Assembly (NCBI RefSeq): GCF_022808935.1
Contig: NZ_JAKZFR010000001.1
Location: forward strand, 930,001 to 994,000
DNA from: Geothrix sp. SG200
GTDB taxonomy: Bacteria; Acidobacteriota; Holophagae; Holophagales; Holophagaceae
Direction: 5' to 3'
DNA length: 64,000 nucleotides
The translations under genes were made by a program, and so were the position numbers. Every line of letters starts with the position of its first letter. Position 1 is the first letter of the stretch. Below are positions 50,961 through 60,813 of the stretch, in pieces. Under the pieces are notes generated by a model. That model did not search any database and had not been told where the DNA came from. It saw only the letters and a list, made by a program, of their open reading frames with translations.

Positions 50961-51512
50961 TCAGGCACCCTTGGCCCAGCGCACGGAGGCCTCGGCCAGG
51001 CGCTGGCCCAGGCGCATCGCGCTCCTGCGGTCCGCCTCGTTGGGCTCGACCTCAGGGGCCACCTGGCCGGCCTGGGCCATGAGGCCGCTGAAGCTGCCCA
51101 GCCGGTTGATGCCCTCCTCGCTGCCGGGGAGGTCCGCCGTGCCGATCCACACCATGCCGTGCTGCATGGCGAAGATCATCAGCGACTGGAGGGTGTTCAG
51201 CTTGTCGCCGCTGGGGCTGCCGCTGATGGTGAACCCGGCCGCCAGCTTGTCCTTCCACTTGCGCTCGTACCAAGGCTTGGAGCTGGCGTCCATGAAGGTC
51301 TTGAAGGGGCCGCTCACGTTGCCCATGTAGGTGGGGCTGCCGAAGACGATGGCGTCCGCCGCCTCCAGGTCCCCCCAGTGCGCCTCGATGTCCTCGACGG
51401 GGATGAGCGTGGCCTTGGCGCCTGGCACGGTCTCAGCACCGGCCTTGACCTGCTCGGCCAGCACCTTGGTGTGGCCGTAGCCGCTGTGGAACACGATGGA
51501 GATCTGGGTCAT
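50961..51512 (-). CDS. WrbA-like flavodoxin-family NAD(P)H:quinone oxidoreductase
   Basis: The 183-residue flavodoxin fold has ISIVFHSGYGHTKVLAEQV as the FMN phosphate loop, AIVFGSPTYMGNVSG, and the TISGSPSGDKLNTLQSL segment characteristic of WrbA relatives. It reduces quinones by two electrons, avoiding semiquinone radicals. First gene of the minus-strand unit and divergent from hxlR, 105 bases apart. Confidence 0.92.
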   Translation of the reverse strand: MTQISIVFHSGYGHTKVLAEQVKAGAETVPGAKATLIPVEDIEAHWGDLEAADAIVFGSPTYMGNVSGPFKTFMDASSKPWYERKWKDKLAAGFTISGSPSGDKLNTLQSLMIFAMQHGMVWIGTADLPGSEEGINRLGSFSGLMAQAGQVAPEVEPNEADRRSAMRLGQRLAEASVRWAKGA

Positions 51513-51568
51513 CTTTGGCTCCTATCTGGACGATTGCATTCAATCGGCCCGTGACCCAAACTTAGGAA

Positions 51569-51593
51569 GCTTACATTCCAAAAGAAAGTAGGC
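51569..51593. promoter_or_regulatory. candidate HxlR operator
   Basis: The imperfect inverted repeat GCTTACATT...AAAGTAGGC (51569-51577 and 51585-51593, 7-base spacer) lies in the divergent gap between the flavoprotein gene and hxlR. HxlR/YodB-type regulators bind TTAC...GTAA-like dyads in such gaps. A second perfect dyad CGATTG-CATT-CAATCG lies at 51531-51546. Binding is inferred. Confidence 0.4.
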
Positions 51594-51617
51594 ACTATTT
51601 CGGAAGGTAGGAACCCC

Positions 51618-52016
51618 ATGGTTCGTAAAGCCTGCTCCCTCGAACCCAACGTCCTGAGCGCCCAATGCCCCACGCGCCAAGCGCTGGATCTCATCGCGGA
51701 CAAGTGGACCACCCTGCTCATCTACCTGCTGGCGAAGGGGAAGCAGCGCTACGGCGACCTGCACCGCCAGGTGGGCGGCATCAGCCAGAAGATGCTCACC
51801 CAGACTCTCCGGAAGCTCGAGCGGGACGGACTCGTGTCCCGGCATGTCTATCCAGAGGTGCCGCCCCGCACGGAGTACGAGCTGACAAAGCTGGGTCACA
51901 CGCTGATCGGACCCCTCGGTGCCCTGTGCGAGTGGGCCGGCACCCACCTGTCCGAGCTGGAGCAGGCGCGCAAGCGTTACGACCACCTGCAGAAGAAGCC
52001 CCCGCTCAGCGCCTGA
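51618..52016 (+). CDS. HxlR-family transcriptional regulator
   Basis: The 132-residue winged-helix protein has CPTRQALDLIADKWTTLLIYLL (the Cys near residue 17 is the typical redox or electrophile sensor), the recognition helix ISQKMLTQTLRKLERDGLV and the wing PPRTEYELTKLG. Family members such as YodB, CatR and HypR sense quinones, aldehydes or disulfide stress through that Cys. It faces the WrbA-like/thioredoxin/nitroreductase genes. The last four codons lie in a sequence repeated further downstream. Confidence 0.94.
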   Translation: MVRKACSLEPNVLSAQCPTRQALDLIADKWTTLLIYLLAKGKQRYGDLHRQVGGISQKMLTQTLRKLERDGLVSRHVYPEVPPRTEYELTKLGHTLIGPLGALCEWAGTHLSELEQARKRYDHLQKKPPLSA

Positions 52017-52277
52017 TGCTGTCCGGGGGGGAGGCTCCGCCTCTGCGAGCCGCGTAGCGGAAGCAGGAGCCTCGCGGGAGCGAGGCGCCAGGCGGAGGCC
52101 TGCTCGCTTCGCTCGCGATGTCCCCCCGGGCCCCCGCGCCTCGGTCGGGCAGAGCCCGCCCTCAGCGCCTGATGCTGTCCGGGGGGACCGCCTGCTCGCT
52201 TCGCTCGCGATGTCCCCCCGGGCCCCCGCGCCTCGGTCGGGCAGAGCCCGCCCTCAGCGCCTGATGCTGTCCGGGGG
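52005..52277. repeat. 92-bp tandem repeat and triplicated 25-bp end sequence
   Basis: Two units of 92 bases run head to tail (52099-52190 and 52191-52277, the second cut short), apparently identical over their shared length. Each carries GCTCGCTTCGCTCGCGATGT between C- and G-runs and ends with the 25-base tail CTCAGCGCCTGATGCTGTCC-plus-Gs. That tail occurs three times (52005, 52161 and 52253): in the 3' end of hxlR, between the genes, and as the 3' end of the mobA-like gene on the other strand. It contains the stop codons of both genes. Segmental duplication is the likely origin. Confidence 0.85.
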
Positions 52278-52814
52278 AAGGTCCTCGGGGAAGTCCAGGT
52301 CGCGGGCGCCTTCGGAGAAGGGGAGGCCTTGCGCGGCTTCCCGCAGGAGGATGGCCTTGGCGCCTACGTCTCCGCGCAGCGCGAGTAGGTCGGGGAAGCA
52401 GCGCCGGGGCAGCACCGCCGGGATGCCGAGGGTGCCCGCGTAGGCGCAGGCGGCGGGACGGTCGGGGTCGGTGGCGGCCAGGGCCAGGAGGCGGCGCAGA
52501 AGGAAGGTGTCCACAGCAGGCTGGTCCACCGTGAGGATCAGGACGGCCGGGGTCTTCGGCGGGAGGGCGGCGATGCCCGTCCGGATGGAACTGGCCATGC
52601 CTTCCGCGGCCTCAGGGTTGATGACGGGCAGCACATCGAGACCCTCGAGCCCCGGGTTCCAATCGCCCACCACGGCGATCACCGGGCTGCATCCGGCTTC
52701 CAGGGCGGTCCGGGTGGCGCGGCGGAGGAGCGTCTCTCCCTCGTAGGGCAGCAGGGCCTTGGGGCGGCCCATGCGGCGGCCCTCGCCCGCGGCGAGGATG
52801 ATGGCTGCGGTCAC
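52254..52814 (-). CDS. MobA/MocA-like molybdopterin nucleotidyltransferase
   Basis: The 186-residue protein has the nucleotidyltransferase start IILAAGEGRRMGRPKALLPYEG, the metal/nucleotide segment LILTVDQPAVD and GIPAVLPRRCFPDL. This is the MocA-type cytidylyltransferase that makes molybdopterin cytosine dinucleotide for xanthine-oxidase-family enzymes. It overlaps xdhC by four bases and follows the iorAB genes, which fits that role. The C-terminal tail DSIRR is encoded by a repeated 25-base sequence. Confidence 0.9.
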   Translation of the reverse strand: MTAAIILAAGEGRRMGRPKALLPYEGETLLRRATRTALEAGCSPVIAVVGDWNPGLEGLDVLPVINPEAAEGMASSIRTGIAALPPKTPAVLILTVDQPAVDTFLLRRLLALAATDPDRPAACAYAGTLGIPAVLPRRCFPDLLALRGDVGAKAILLREAAQGLPFSEGARDLDFPEDLPPDSIRR

Positions 52815-53791
52815 GGGGCCGATACCGTGGTGCGCGTGGCGCGCAAGGAGTTGCCGGTCCGACCTCGGAAGGAGGCCTGGATCTCAGCCAGCACCGCAAG
52901 GGCGATGGTTTCGGGATCCTCCGCGCCCAGGTCCAGGCCCACAGGGCTGTGCAGGCGGTCTCCAGGGAAGATGCCTTCCGCGGCGAGCTCCTCGCGGATC
53001 TTCGCGCTACGGGCTCGGCTGCCCATGAGGCCGAGATAGCTGGCTCCTGAAGCCGCCAGCGCGCGCAGGGCCTCCAGATCCTTCAAGTAATTGTGGGTCA
53101 TGAGGACCACCGCGCTGCGCGCGTCCAGTCCCAGCCCAGGGATCCGCTGGGCCGGATGGCCCGAGAGAACGGCGTCCGCCTCGGGGAAGCGCTCAGGCCG
53201 GGCGAAAGCGGGCCGGTGATCCAGCAGGCCCACCCGCCAGCCCAGCTCCTTGGCCATCCGCACCAGGGGCCGGCTGTCGTCGCTGGCGCCCAGGATCCAA
53301 AGGGCGATCGCCGGGGTGAAGGTCTCGGTGAAGCCGGATGTCGGCGCGTCCGGCTGGTTGGAGATGCTGCGCATACCCAAGTGATCGGGAGTCAGGTCGG
53401 TGTGGAGGGTGAGATGGGTTCGCGAGCCGAGGGCCCGCTCGACCCAGGCCAGCCACTCGGGTGGCGTGGCGGGATCGAGGCGTTCCACCAGGATGTCCAG
53501 CAGGCCCTCGCAGCCGCTGCCGCTGCCCCAGACCAGATCCGCGTCGCCCCGCAGGTCGTAGCGGAGCAGGCGGGGTTGGCTGTCGGCAAGGGCCTCCCGG
53601 GCGCGGGCCATGACCTCGCCTTCGAGGCAACCGCCGCTGAGGGAGCCGCGCAGGATCCGCTCGCCATCAGTCAGAAGCCGGGAGCCGGGGCGGCGGTAGC
53701 TGGAGCCTTCGACGCGGACCAGCGTGGCCAGGGCCACGGGCGTTCCGCGGCCCCGGACGAGCGCCAGGATGTCCTGGAGTTCCTTGTGCAT
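52811..53791 (-). CDS. xdhC: XdhC-family molybdenum hydroxylase maturation factor
   Basis: The 326-residue protein has the XdhC/CoxI N-terminal domain (VALATLVRVEGSSYRRPGSRLL and RGSLSGGCLEGEV) and a Rossmann-like C-terminal domain (LWILGASDDSRPLV, VVLMTHNYLKDLEAL, YLGLMGSR). XdhC binds molybdenum cofactor, promotes its sulfuration and hands it to the apoenzyme. It is 20 bases downstream of an iorB-type gene and overlaps the mobA-like gene. Confidence 0.92.
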   Translation of the reverse strand: MHKELQDILALVRGRGTPVALATLVRVEGSSYRRPGSRLLTDGERILRGSLSGGCLEGEVMARAREALADSQPRLLRYDLRGDADLVWGSGSGCEGLLDILVERLDPATPPEWLAWVERALGSRTHLTLHTDLTPDHLGMRSISNQPDAPTSGFTETFTPAIALWILGASDDSRPLVRMAKELGWRVGLLDHRPAFARPERFPEADAVLSGHPAQRIPGLGLDARSAVVLMTHNYLKDLEALRALAASGASYLGLMGSRARSAKIREELAAEGIFPGDRLHSPVGLDLGAEDPETIALAVLAEIQASFRGRTGNSLRATRTTVSAP

Positions 53792-53811
53792 GAGGGGATT
53801 ATGCCCTGCGA

Positions 53812-55962
53812 TCAGGCCTTGCGCAGCGCCGGGGGAAGGAGTGGCAGGCTGCGCAGGCGCATGCCGGTGGCCGCGAACACCGCGTTGGCCACGGCGGGCG
53901 CCAGTGGCGGCAGGCCCGGCTCGCCCACGCCACCCGGCGGCAGTTCGCTGGGCACGATGTGGACCTCCACCTTGGGCATGGACGGGAGCAGGAGGATCGG
54001 ATGGTCCGAGAAGCTGTCGGCGGTCACGCGGCCATCCTTGAGGGTGATCTCGTCGTAGAGGGCCGCGCTGAGACCGAAGGCGATGCCGCCCTCCATCTGA
54101 GCCTTCACGTTCCCCGGGTTCAGCGTCATGCCGCAGTCCACGGCGCAGACCACGCGATGGACGCGGATGCCGCCGCCCGCCTTGGCTTCCACCTCCGCCA
54201 CCTGGGCCACATAGGTGCCGCAGTCCAGGTAGGCGTGCGCCGCGATGCCTCGGCCCCGGCCCTTGGGCAGCTTGCGGGTGCGCCACCCGGCCTTGGCCGC
54301 GGCCAGCTCCAGCACGGCGCGGTAGCGGGCGGGATCGAAGGTGTGCTGGCCCAGCTTCAGGGGGGCCTTCGGCAAGTGCGCCAGCCGGAAGGCCAGGGGG
54401 TCCTTGCCGGCCGCGTGGGCCAGCTCATCCAGGAAGCACTCGGTGACGAAGGGATTGAAGCTGGCGGGCACGGCGCGCCAGAACCAGATGGGCACGGGCG
54501 TGTCGCTCTGGCCCCACTCCACGTGCAAGTTCGGAATGTCGTAGGCCAGGTCCGCTGCGCCCGCCAGCTCGGTGGCCTCCGGTGGCCAGGGGAAGTGGTT
54601 CGAGGCGGCGATGGAAGGCCCCACGAACCGGTGCATCCAGGCCAAGGGCCGCCCCTGGGCGTCCAGGCCCGCCTCCAGTTCGTGCAGCGTGGCAGGGCGG
54701 TAGCCGTCGTGCCGGAAATCGTCGGGTCTCGTCCACTGCACCTTCACGGGGGCGCCGACGGCCTTGGAGCAGGCCACGGCGTCCGCGATGAAGTCCGCCA
54801 TGGCCCGGCGGCCGAAGCCGCCGCCCGCCAGCATGACCTGGATCTCGATCTGGTCGGCCTTCAGGCCGGTGATCTGTTCGACGGCGGGCAGGGCCATGCC
54901 CGGGGCCTGGGTGGGCGCCCAGATCATGCAGCGGCCAGGCTTCACGTCGGCCACGGCGACCATGGGCTCCATGGTCGCGTGGGCCAGGAAGGGCGCGTCG
55001 TAGGTGGCCTTGATGCGCTTGGCGGCCTTCGGCAGGGCCTGGGCGGCATCACCGGCCTGGCGCACCACCTTGCCGGGCGTCTTGAGCCGTTCCTCGTACT
55101 GCCTGCGGATGGAGGCACTGTCCATCTTGGCGGCCGGCCCCTCGTCCCACTGGACCTTCAGGGCCTCGCGACCCGCGAAGGCCGCCCAGGTGTCCTCGCC
55201 GAATACGGCCACGCCGCTGGGCACCTCCAGCACCTGCTTCACGCCGGGCACCTTCCGGGCGGCCGAGGCGTCGAAGGACTTCACCTTCCCGCCGAACACC
55301 GGGCAGCGCTCGATGCTGGCCACGAGCATGCCAGGCAGGTGCAGGTCCGTGGTGAACTGGGCTTTTCCGGCCACGATGTCGGGGCCGTCCAGGCGCCGTG
55401 CATCCTTGCCGAGGATCCGGAAGTCCTTGGGCGCCTTCAGCGGCGGCTCCGGCGGTGGCGTAAGCTTGCCGGCGCGGGCCGCCAGCTCGCCATAGGCCAG
55501 GCTCCGCTTCGTGGGCGGGTGCTGGATGTGGCCGCCCCGGGCAAGGCACTCGGACTTGGCCACGCCCCAGGTGTCCGCGCCGGCCTGGAGAAGCATCTCC
55601 CGGGCCTGGGCGCCCACCTTGCGCAGGGCCTGGGTGGTGGAGAGGGTGGTCTGGCTGCCGCCGGTGACGCCGAGGTCGCCGAACCTCGGTGCGGTGGAGG
55701 CCTGGAGGATCTTCACGCGGGACCAGTCCGCCTCAAGCTCTTCGGCGATGGCCATGGCCATGCTGGTGCGGACGCCTTGGCCCATTTCCGTGCGCGTGGC
55801 CCAGATGGTGACGGAGCCGTCCGGGTCGATGCGGAGCATGCCGCTGGGCTGGAAGGCGGATTCCGTGGGCTGCGCCGCCGCGCCTTTCAGCCGCACAGGC
55901 AGGGCGAAGGCCAGGGTCAGGGCGCCGGTGGTCTTGAGGAAGTCACGGCGGGTGGTGCTCAT
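53812..55962 (-). CDS. molybdopterin-binding large subunit of isoquinoline-1-oxidoreductase-type dehydrogenase (copy 1)
   Basis: The 716-residue exported protein begins with the Tat signal [12 protein letters not shown]. Two halves typical of IorB follow: the [18 protein letters not shown] and [12 protein letters not shown] cofactor loops, and a C-terminal [24 protein letters not shown] with the HxGEP-type [17 protein letters not shown] active-site region. It hydroxylates N-heterocycles or oxidises aldehydes with water as the oxygen source; substrate unknown. Overlaps its iron-sulfur partner by four bases. Confidence 0.92.
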   Translation of the reverse strand: MSTTRRDFLKTTGALTLAFALPVRLKGAAAQPTESAFQPSGMLRIDPDGSVTIWATRTEMGQGVRTSMAMAIAEELEADWSRVKILQASTAPRFGDLGVTGGSQTTLSTTQALRKVGAQAREMLLQAGADTWGVAKSECLARGGHIQHPPTKRSLAYGELAARAGKLTPPPEPPLKAPKDFRILGKDARRLDGPDIVAGKAQFTTDLHLPGMLVASIERCPVFGGKVKSFDASAARKVPGVKQVLEVPSGVAVFGEDTWAAFAGREALKVQWDEGPAAKMDSASIRRQYEERLKTPGKVVRQAGDAAQALPKAAKRIKATYDAPFLAHATMEPMVAVADVKPGRCMIWAPTQAPGMALPAVEQITGLKADQIEIQVMLAGGGFGRRAMADFIADAVACSKAVGAPVKVQWTRPDDFRHDGYRPATLHELEAGLDAQGRPLAWMHRFVGPSIAASNHFPWPPEATELAGAADLAYDIPNLHVEWGQSDTPVPIWFWRAVPASFNPFVTECFLDELAHAAGKDPLAFRLAHLPKAPLKLGQHTFDPARYRAVLELAAAKAGWRTRKLPKGRGRGIAAHAYLDCGTYVAQVAEVEAKAGGGIRVHRVVCAVDCGMTLNPGNVKAQMEGGIAFGLSAALYDEITLKDGRVTADSFSDHPILLLPSMPKVEVHIVPSELPPGGVGEPGLPPLAPAVANAVFAATGMRLRSLPLLPPALRKA

Positions 55963-56432
55963 GGGGCCACCTCCTTCCGCTGGCCTGCGGCCCGGTGGAT
56001 GGCCTCGCGGATCCGCAGGTAGGTGCCGCAGCGGCAGACGTTCTCGCCCATGGCCTGGTCGATGTCCCGGTCCGTGGGCTTGGGATGCCTGGCCAGGAGG
56101 GCCGCGGCGGTCATGATCTGGCCCGTCTGGCAGTAGCCGCACTGGGCGACGTCCACCTCGATCCAGGCCTTCTGAAGGGGGTGGGCGCTGTGAGGGTCCA
56201 GGCCCTCGATGGTGGTGATGCGCTTGGTGCCGACGTCGCTCACCGGCGTCACGCAGGACCGCACGGCCTCCCCGCCCAGGTGGACGGTGCAGGCGCCGCA
56301 GAGGCCCTGCCCGCACCCGAACTTGGTGCCCGTGAGCTTGATGCGGTCGCGGAGCACCCACAGCAGGGGCATGTCCGGGGAGGCTTCGACCGTATGGGAC
56401 TGGCCGTTGACCGAGAGGGTGTACTCCGCCAT
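55959..56432 (-). CDS. [2Fe-2S] small subunit of the molybdenum hydroxylase (copy 1)
   Basis: The 157-residue protein has two [2Fe-2S] clusters: the plant-ferredoxin type [12 protein letters not shown] and the helical type [15 protein letters not shown] plus CRCGTYLRI. It passes electrons from the molybdenum site to a cytochrome or quinone. It has no Tat signal and would ride out with its large subunit. Start 56432 has GGAGG upstream. Confidence 0.94.
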   Translation of the reverse strand: MAEYTLSVNGQSHTVEASPDMPLLWVLRDRIKLTGTKFGCGQGLCGACTVHLGGEAVRSCVTPVSDVGTKRITTIEGLDPHSAHPLQKAWIEVDVAQCGYCQTGQIMTAAALLARHPKPTDRDIDQAMGENVCRCGTYLRIREAIHRAAGQRKEVAP

Positions 56433-56501
56433 GGGCACCTCCATCTGGGATGGCGGCCCCCATGCTACGCCCTTTCTCCAGCGAGGGTGCGATATGAAAA
56501 A

Positions 56502-58649
56502 CTAGATCAATCCATCTTCAATGGGAACTTTCCTGATCCGTTTCCCAGTGGCCGCGAAGACCGCGTTCAGCACCGCTGGGATGGCCACCGGCACCGGGGG
56601 TTCGCCCATGCCGGATGGGGCCTCGGCGCTGGGGATCACATGGGTCTCGACCACAGGCATGTCCGCCAGGCGGAGCACGGGGAAGTCGTGATAGCCCGTC
56701 TGCACCGTGCGGCCCTTCTCCCAGGTGATCTGAGAGAACAACGCGGAGAGGCCGAAGGCGATGCCGCCCTCCACCTGGGACTCGAGGCCTGACGGGTTCA
56801 CCACCAGGCCGCAGTCCACGGCGCAGGTGACCTTGTGGACCTTGAGCCGGCCCTTCACCACGGAGACCTCCGCCACCTCGGCGGCGTAGGTGCGGCCGTC
56901 GTAGGCGTGGCAGGCGAGGCCCAGGCCGCGGCCCGCGGGCAGCTTCCGGCCCCAGCCGGCCTTGGCGGCGGCCACCTCCAGCACCTTCTTCAGGCGACGG
57001 ATGTCGGCCTTGTCCCGGCCGAATTTGACGATGCCCCGATTGCCGAGCAGATCAAGTCGGAAGCGGAGCGGGTCCTTTCCGAGCGCGTGGGCCACTTCGT
57101 CCAGGAAGCACTCCCGGGCGAAGACGTTGGGCACGATCTGGATGCCGCGCCACCATCCCAGGGGCGTGGGCGCCTCGACCTCCGCGAAGTCCACGGCGAC
57201 GGCAGGGATGGCGTAGGGGATGTCGTAGGCGCCGTTGGTCTCCGTGGTGGCTTGCGAAGGTGCCTTCTGGCCTCCGGTCCAGGAGCGCAGCACGGCGGGA
57301 CCGGCGATGCGGTGGGTCCAGGCCGCGAGGGCACCCGCGCCGTCGATCCCCGCCCGCAGGCGGTGGAGCGTCGCGGGGTGGTGCAGGTCATGGCGGAGGT
57401 CGTCCTCCCGGTCCCACACCACCTGGATGGGCCCGCCGCCGGCGGCCTTGGCCACCTGGGCGGCCTCGGTGCTGAAGTCTGTGCCGAGCCGGCGCCCGAA
57501 GCCGCCGCCGATGAGGGCGACATTCACCTTCAGCTGCTCTGGCTTGAGCCCCAAGGTGGCCGCGGCCCGCTCCTGAGCCCGGTTCGGCGACTGGCTGCCC
57601 ATCCACATCTCAGCCGCGCCCTCGCTCAGGGCAGTCGTGGCGTTCATGGGCTCCACAGTGGCGTGGGCCTGGTAGGGGAAGCTGTACTCCGCCTCCAGCA
57701 CCTTGGCGGCTGCGGCCAGGACCTTGGCGGGATCACCTTCGCGGCGGGCGTCGTCGGCGGGGCCCGTGAGGGCGGCTTTCATCTTGGCCGCGAGTGCAGA
57801 GGAACTGAAATCCCGCGCGGCTCCCTCTTCCCAGGTGGTCGTGGCGGCCAGGGCGTCCCGGCCCTTGAAGGCGGCCCAGGTGCTGTCCGCGATCACGGCC
57901 AGGCCCGTGGGCACCTTCACCACGGCCTTCACGCCCCGCACGGCCTTGGCCTTGGCATCATCCCAGGCCTTCGGCTGCCCTCCGATCACGGCGCAGCGCA
58001 ACACAGCGGCGAAGCGCTGGCCCGGGCGGCGCACATCCAGGCCGAAGATGGCCTTGCCGGTGACGATGGCTGGGCCGTCGAATCGGGGCGTGCGCTTGCC
58101 GACCAGGCGGTAGTCCGCGGCTTTCTTCAGAGGGGCGTCCTTCGGCACAGGCAGCTTCGCCGCGGCTCCGGCGAGGTCGCCATAGCCGAGCTTCTGCCCG
58201 TCAGGCCCAAGCACGAATCCTCTCTCGGTGCGGCACTGGGCGGTTCCCACCTTCCACCGGGCGGCCGCGGCGGCCTTGAGCATCTCGCGGGCGGCTGCTC
58301 CGGCTTTGCGCAGGGGCGTCCAGGTGGTGCTCACGCTGGTGCTTCCGCCGGTCTGCATGGACTTGAACTCCGGGCCGGGCTGGCCGGTGACGACCTCGAC
58401 CTTCGACCAGTCGAGGTCCAGTTCCTCGGCCACGGCCAGGGGCAGGGCCGTGCGCACGCCCTGGCCCATCTCCGTCTTGGGGACGGTGATCTGCGCCGTG
58501 CCATCCGGACGGATGGTGAGGAAGGCGTTGGGGTGGAAGGCGGTTTTGGTGGTCTCTCCAGACCGGGGTCTGGCTTCGAGGTGGAGTCCGAGCACGAGTC
58601 CCGCGCCCGCGGCGCCGGTCACCTTCAGGAAGTCGCGCCGGCTGGTCAT
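56502..58649 (-). CDS. molybdopterin-binding large subunit of isoquinoline-1-oxidoreductase-type dehydrogenase (copy 2)
   Basis: The 715-residue paralogue of the downstream large subunit has Tat signal [29 protein letters not shown], the [12 protein letters not shown] loop and [20 protein letters not shown], with [17 protein letters not shown] at the active site. The divergence between the copies suggests different substrates. Overlaps its small subunit by four bases; a 69-base gap separates it from copy 1. Confidence 0.92.
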   Translation of the reverse strand: MTSRRDFLKVTGAAGAGLVLGLHLEARPRSGETTKTAFHPNAFLTIRPDGTAQITVPKTEMGQGVRTALPLAVAEELDLDWSKVEVVTGQPGPEFKSMQTGGSTSVSTTWTPLRKAGAAAREMLKAAAAARWKVGTAQCRTERGFVLGPDGQKLGYGDLAGAAAKLPVPKDAPLKKAADYRLVGKRTPRFDGPAIVTGKAIFGLDVRRPGQRFAAVLRCAVIGGQPKAWDDAKAKAVRGVKAVVKVPTGLAVIADSTWAAFKGRDALAATTTWEEGAARDFSSSALAAKMKAALTGPADDARREGDPAKVLAAAAKVLEAEYSFPYQAHATVEPMNATTALSEGAAEMWMGSQSPNRAQERAAATLGLKPEQLKVNVALIGGGFGRRLGTDFSTEAAQVAKAAGGGPIQVVWDREDDLRHDLHHPATLHRLRAGIDGAGALAAWTHRIAGPAVLRSWTGGQKAPSQATTETNGAYDIPYAIPAVAVDFAEVEAPTPLGWWRGIQIVPNVFARECFLDEVAHALGKDPLRFRLDLLGNRGIVKFGRDKADIRRLKKVLEVAAAKAGWGRKLPAGRGLGLACHAYDGRTYAAEVAEVSVVKGRLKVHKVTCAVDCGLVVNPSGLESQVEGGIAFGLSALFSQITWEKGRTVQTGYHDFPVLRLADMPVVETHVIPSAEAPSGMGEPPVPVAIPAVLNAVFAATGKRIRKVPIEDGLI

Positions 58650-59107
58650 TGCACACCTCCGGCGGCGCGCTTCACGGCTTTGCGGATGCGGGGGTAGGTT
58701 CCGCAGCGGCAGATGTGGTCGGCGAAGGCCTCGTCGATGTCGTGGTCTGTGGGATGGGCCTTGCGCTTGAGCAGGGCCGCGGCGGTCATGATCATGCCCG
58801 GCTGGCAGTAGCCGCATTGGGCCACGTCCTCGGCGATCCAGGCCTTCTGCACGGGATGGGAGCGATCCTTCGACAGGCCCTCCACCGTGACGACGCTGCG
58901 ACCGGCAGCCTCCTTCAGGCTCGTCTGGCAGGACTTCACGGCCTGGCCGTCCAGGTGCACCGTGCAGGCGCCGCAGACGCCCTGGCCGCACCCGAACTTG
59001 GTGCCGGTGAGCCCGAGGTTGTCCCGGAGGACCCAGAGAAGCGGCGTGTCGGTGTCGGCGTCCACGGTCCGGGCGCGGCCGTTCACGGTGAGCTGGGTGG
59101 CGGGCAT
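58646..59107 (-). CDS. [2Fe-2S] small subunit of the molybdenum hydroxylase (copy 2)
   Basis: The 153-residue protein is the first gene of the molybdenum-hydroxylase operon. It has [12 protein letters not shown] and [15 protein letters not shown] plus CRCGTYPRI, the two [2Fe-2S] motifs. It is closely similar in design to the copy-1 small subunit. The operon runs minus-strand as small2-large2-small1-large1-xdhC-mobA-like. Confidence 0.94.
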   Translation of the reverse strand: MPATQLTVNGRARTVDADTDTPLLWVLRDNLGLTGTKFGCGQGVCGACTVHLDGQAVKSCQTSLKEAAGRSVVTVEGLSKDRSHPVQKAWIAEDVAQCGYCQPGMIMTAAALLKRKAHPTDHDIDEAFADHICRCGTYPRIRKAVKRAAGGVQ

Positions 59108-59244
59108 GGCAGCTCCCTCAAATATCGTGTGGCGAGGCTTCCACCCTACGCCGCCGGCGATCTGCCTGCAACGGTGGGTCTGTCCTCTGGCGCACCAGGG
59201 GAGAGGTGACGCTATGCTGGAGAACCCCCCCTGGAGAATCCCCG

Positions 59245-59823
59245 ATGCGACCTTTGATCGCCGCCCTCCTGTCCTTCGCCGCCATGGCCCTGAGCGCGGG
59301 CCCCAAGCCCCAGGTGAAGCTCACCACGTCCATGGGCGTGATCGTCATGGAGCTGGAGCCGCAGGCGGCGCCCCGCACCGTGGAGAACTTCCTGAAGTAC
59401 GTGAGGAAGGGCCAGTACAACGGCACGATCTTCCACCGCGTCATTCCAGGGTTCATGATCCAGGGCGGCGGCTACGTGGACTACCTCGGGAAGAAGCGCA
59501 CGGATGCCTCCATCCCCAATGAGGCCGACCGTGCCCTGGCGGCGGGGCTCAAGAACAAGCGGGGCACCGTGGCCATGGCGCGGACGCCGGATCCCCACAG
59601 CGCCGCCGCGGAGTTCTTCATCAACGTGGTGAACAACCCCTCGCTGGACTTCAAGGGCAAGGCCAACGACAAGACATGGGGCTACTGCGTGTTCGGCCGG
59701 GTCATCAAGGGCATGGACGTGGTGGATCGCATCAAGGCCGTCAAGACCAGCAACAAGCGCAGCGACTTCCTGAACCTGCCCGTGAAGCCGGTGCTCATCA
59801 AGGAAGCGGTGCAGATCCAATGA
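59245..59823 (+). CDS. peptidyl-prolyl cis-trans isomerase, cyclophilin type, exported
   Basis: The 192-residue cyclophilin has a signal peptide ending near ALSA. The cyclophilin core shows [45 protein letters not shown] (catalytic Arg), FFINVVNN and [15 protein letters not shown]. It folds periplasmic proteins. TGGAG lies eight bases before the ATG. Its 3' end overlaps the convergent kinase gene by 26 bases. Confidence 0.94.
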   Translation: MRPLIAALLSFAAMALSAGPKPQVKLTTSMGVIVMELEPQAAPRTVENFLKYVRKGQYNGTIFHRVIPGFMIQGGGYVDYLGKKRTDASIPNEADRALAAGLKNKRGTVAMARTPDPHSAAAEFFINVVNNPSLDFKGKANDKTWGYCVFGRVIKGMDVVDRIKAVKTSNKRSDFLNLPVKPVLIKEAVQIQ

Positions 59824-60508
59824 CGGCCAGGGCCTCCGCAGGCGCATTCAGCTTCTGGAGGCTGCGTTCGAGCCGTCGGCGGTAGCGGGGCTGCAGGTCG
59901 GTGCCTGAGGGCTCGAACTGGGCCCGATCCCAATCGAGGACCAGGGCTCCGCCGCCGGGAGGCAGGAGGATGTTGGTGGCGTTCAGATCGGGCGACCACA
60001 GGCCCCATTCGCCGAGGGCGGCGATGGCACGCCGGATGTCCCCGGCCCGTTCGAGGCTCAAGTCCCACCGGCGCGGCCAGGCATCGCCTTCGGCCAACCG
60101 CGTGAAGAGCACGCCTTCCACTCCGAGACCGCTGGGGCGCCAGGCATAGCCGAGCGGCTCGACGGTGGGGAAGCCGGCCTCCCAGAGGCCGCGGTGGACC
60201 GCGTGCTCCGCGGCGAACCGAAGGTGGGTGCGGTAGGTCCGCTCGTTCAAGTGGCGCAGGAGGCCGCCGCGGCGGTAGGGGCGCATCACGAGGTCGCCGA
60301 CGCGCAGGATACCCCCGCGGCCGAAGGCGCCTTCCAGGGGAACGGCCTCGCCTGTGATGAGCTGCCCGCCCGGCGTGCAGATGCGCCAGCCACCGCCCAG
60401 ACCGGGCAGGTCGAGGTTGACGCGGCAGCCCAGCGGCTTGAGCGGCTTGCCGGGTTCGTACGGCCAGGAGGCCGGCAGGGGAGGGACGATGTAAGGGTCA
60501 TGGATCAT
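59798..60508 (-). CDS. Kdo-kinase/lipopolysaccharide kinase (InaA/KdkA) family protein
   Basis: The 236-residue protein has a kinase-like fold with the family's N-terminal strand pattern (GRGGILRVGDLVMRPYRRGGLLRHL) and catalytic loop LWSPDLNATNILLPP followed by the metal-binding LVLDWDRAQFE. KdkA phosphorylates Kdo on the LPS inner core, fitting the LPS genes seen elsewhere in the window. The start at 60508 is the first family-like Met. The residue spelling differs from proteobacterial KdkA, so substrate is uncertain. Confidence 0.8.
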   Translation of the reverse strand: MIHDPYIVPPLPASWPYEPGKPLKPLGCRVNLDLPGLGGGWRICTPGGQLITGEAVPLEGAFGRGGILRVGDLVMRPYRRGGLLRHLNERTYRTHLRFAAEHAVHRGLWEAGFPTVEPLGYAWRPSGLGVEGVLFTRLAEGDAWPRRWDLSLERAGDIRRAIAALGEWGLWSPDLNATNILLPPGGGALVLDWDRAQFEPSGTDLQPRYRRRLERSLQKLNAPAEALAVIGSAPLP

Positions 60509-60813
60509 GTGGATTCCAGCTTGGCGGGTCCGCAGGCGGAAGGCAAAGGGTGTGTCCGAATGTTCGTTGGAACGAGTCCGACGACAGCTGTCAACTGCCG
60601 CCGCAGGCGGGAACCTGCCACCAAAAATCAGCACGGACCCAAGTGGCTTGAGATGGAAGGAATTCTTCCGGATTGCAGTCGCGCTTCCCACAAAGGATGT
60701 GGAAATCCCAACACCTCTTCTCGGTAACGAGGTGAATTCTTTCTCGATTTCTGCACGCCCATCCAAGTGGGGTTTCATCGGCGCATCCGGTTCGGCGTCA
60801 CTATTCTGGAGTC
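60509..60813. promoter_or_regulatory. divergent intergenic region
   Basis: The 305-base gap between the kinase gene and the DUF2344-like gene has no convincing ORF. On the minus strand TTGACA (60589-60594) sits 17 bases from TCCAAC (60566-60571), a possible kinase promoter with a weak -10; the perfect dyad GACAGCTGTC (60584-60593) overlaps it. The AT-richer part near 60660-60760 may hold the plus-strand promoter. Confidence 0.3.

Noticed and set aside
52005-52277. CRISPR array
   Set aside because: Only two near-adjacent 92-bp units without spacers, and no cas genes nearby.
51919-52443. Plus-strand frame across the 52-kb repeats
   Set aside because: It starts inside hxlR and ends antisense to the mobA-like gene. 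It has no start signal and encodes the repeat only.
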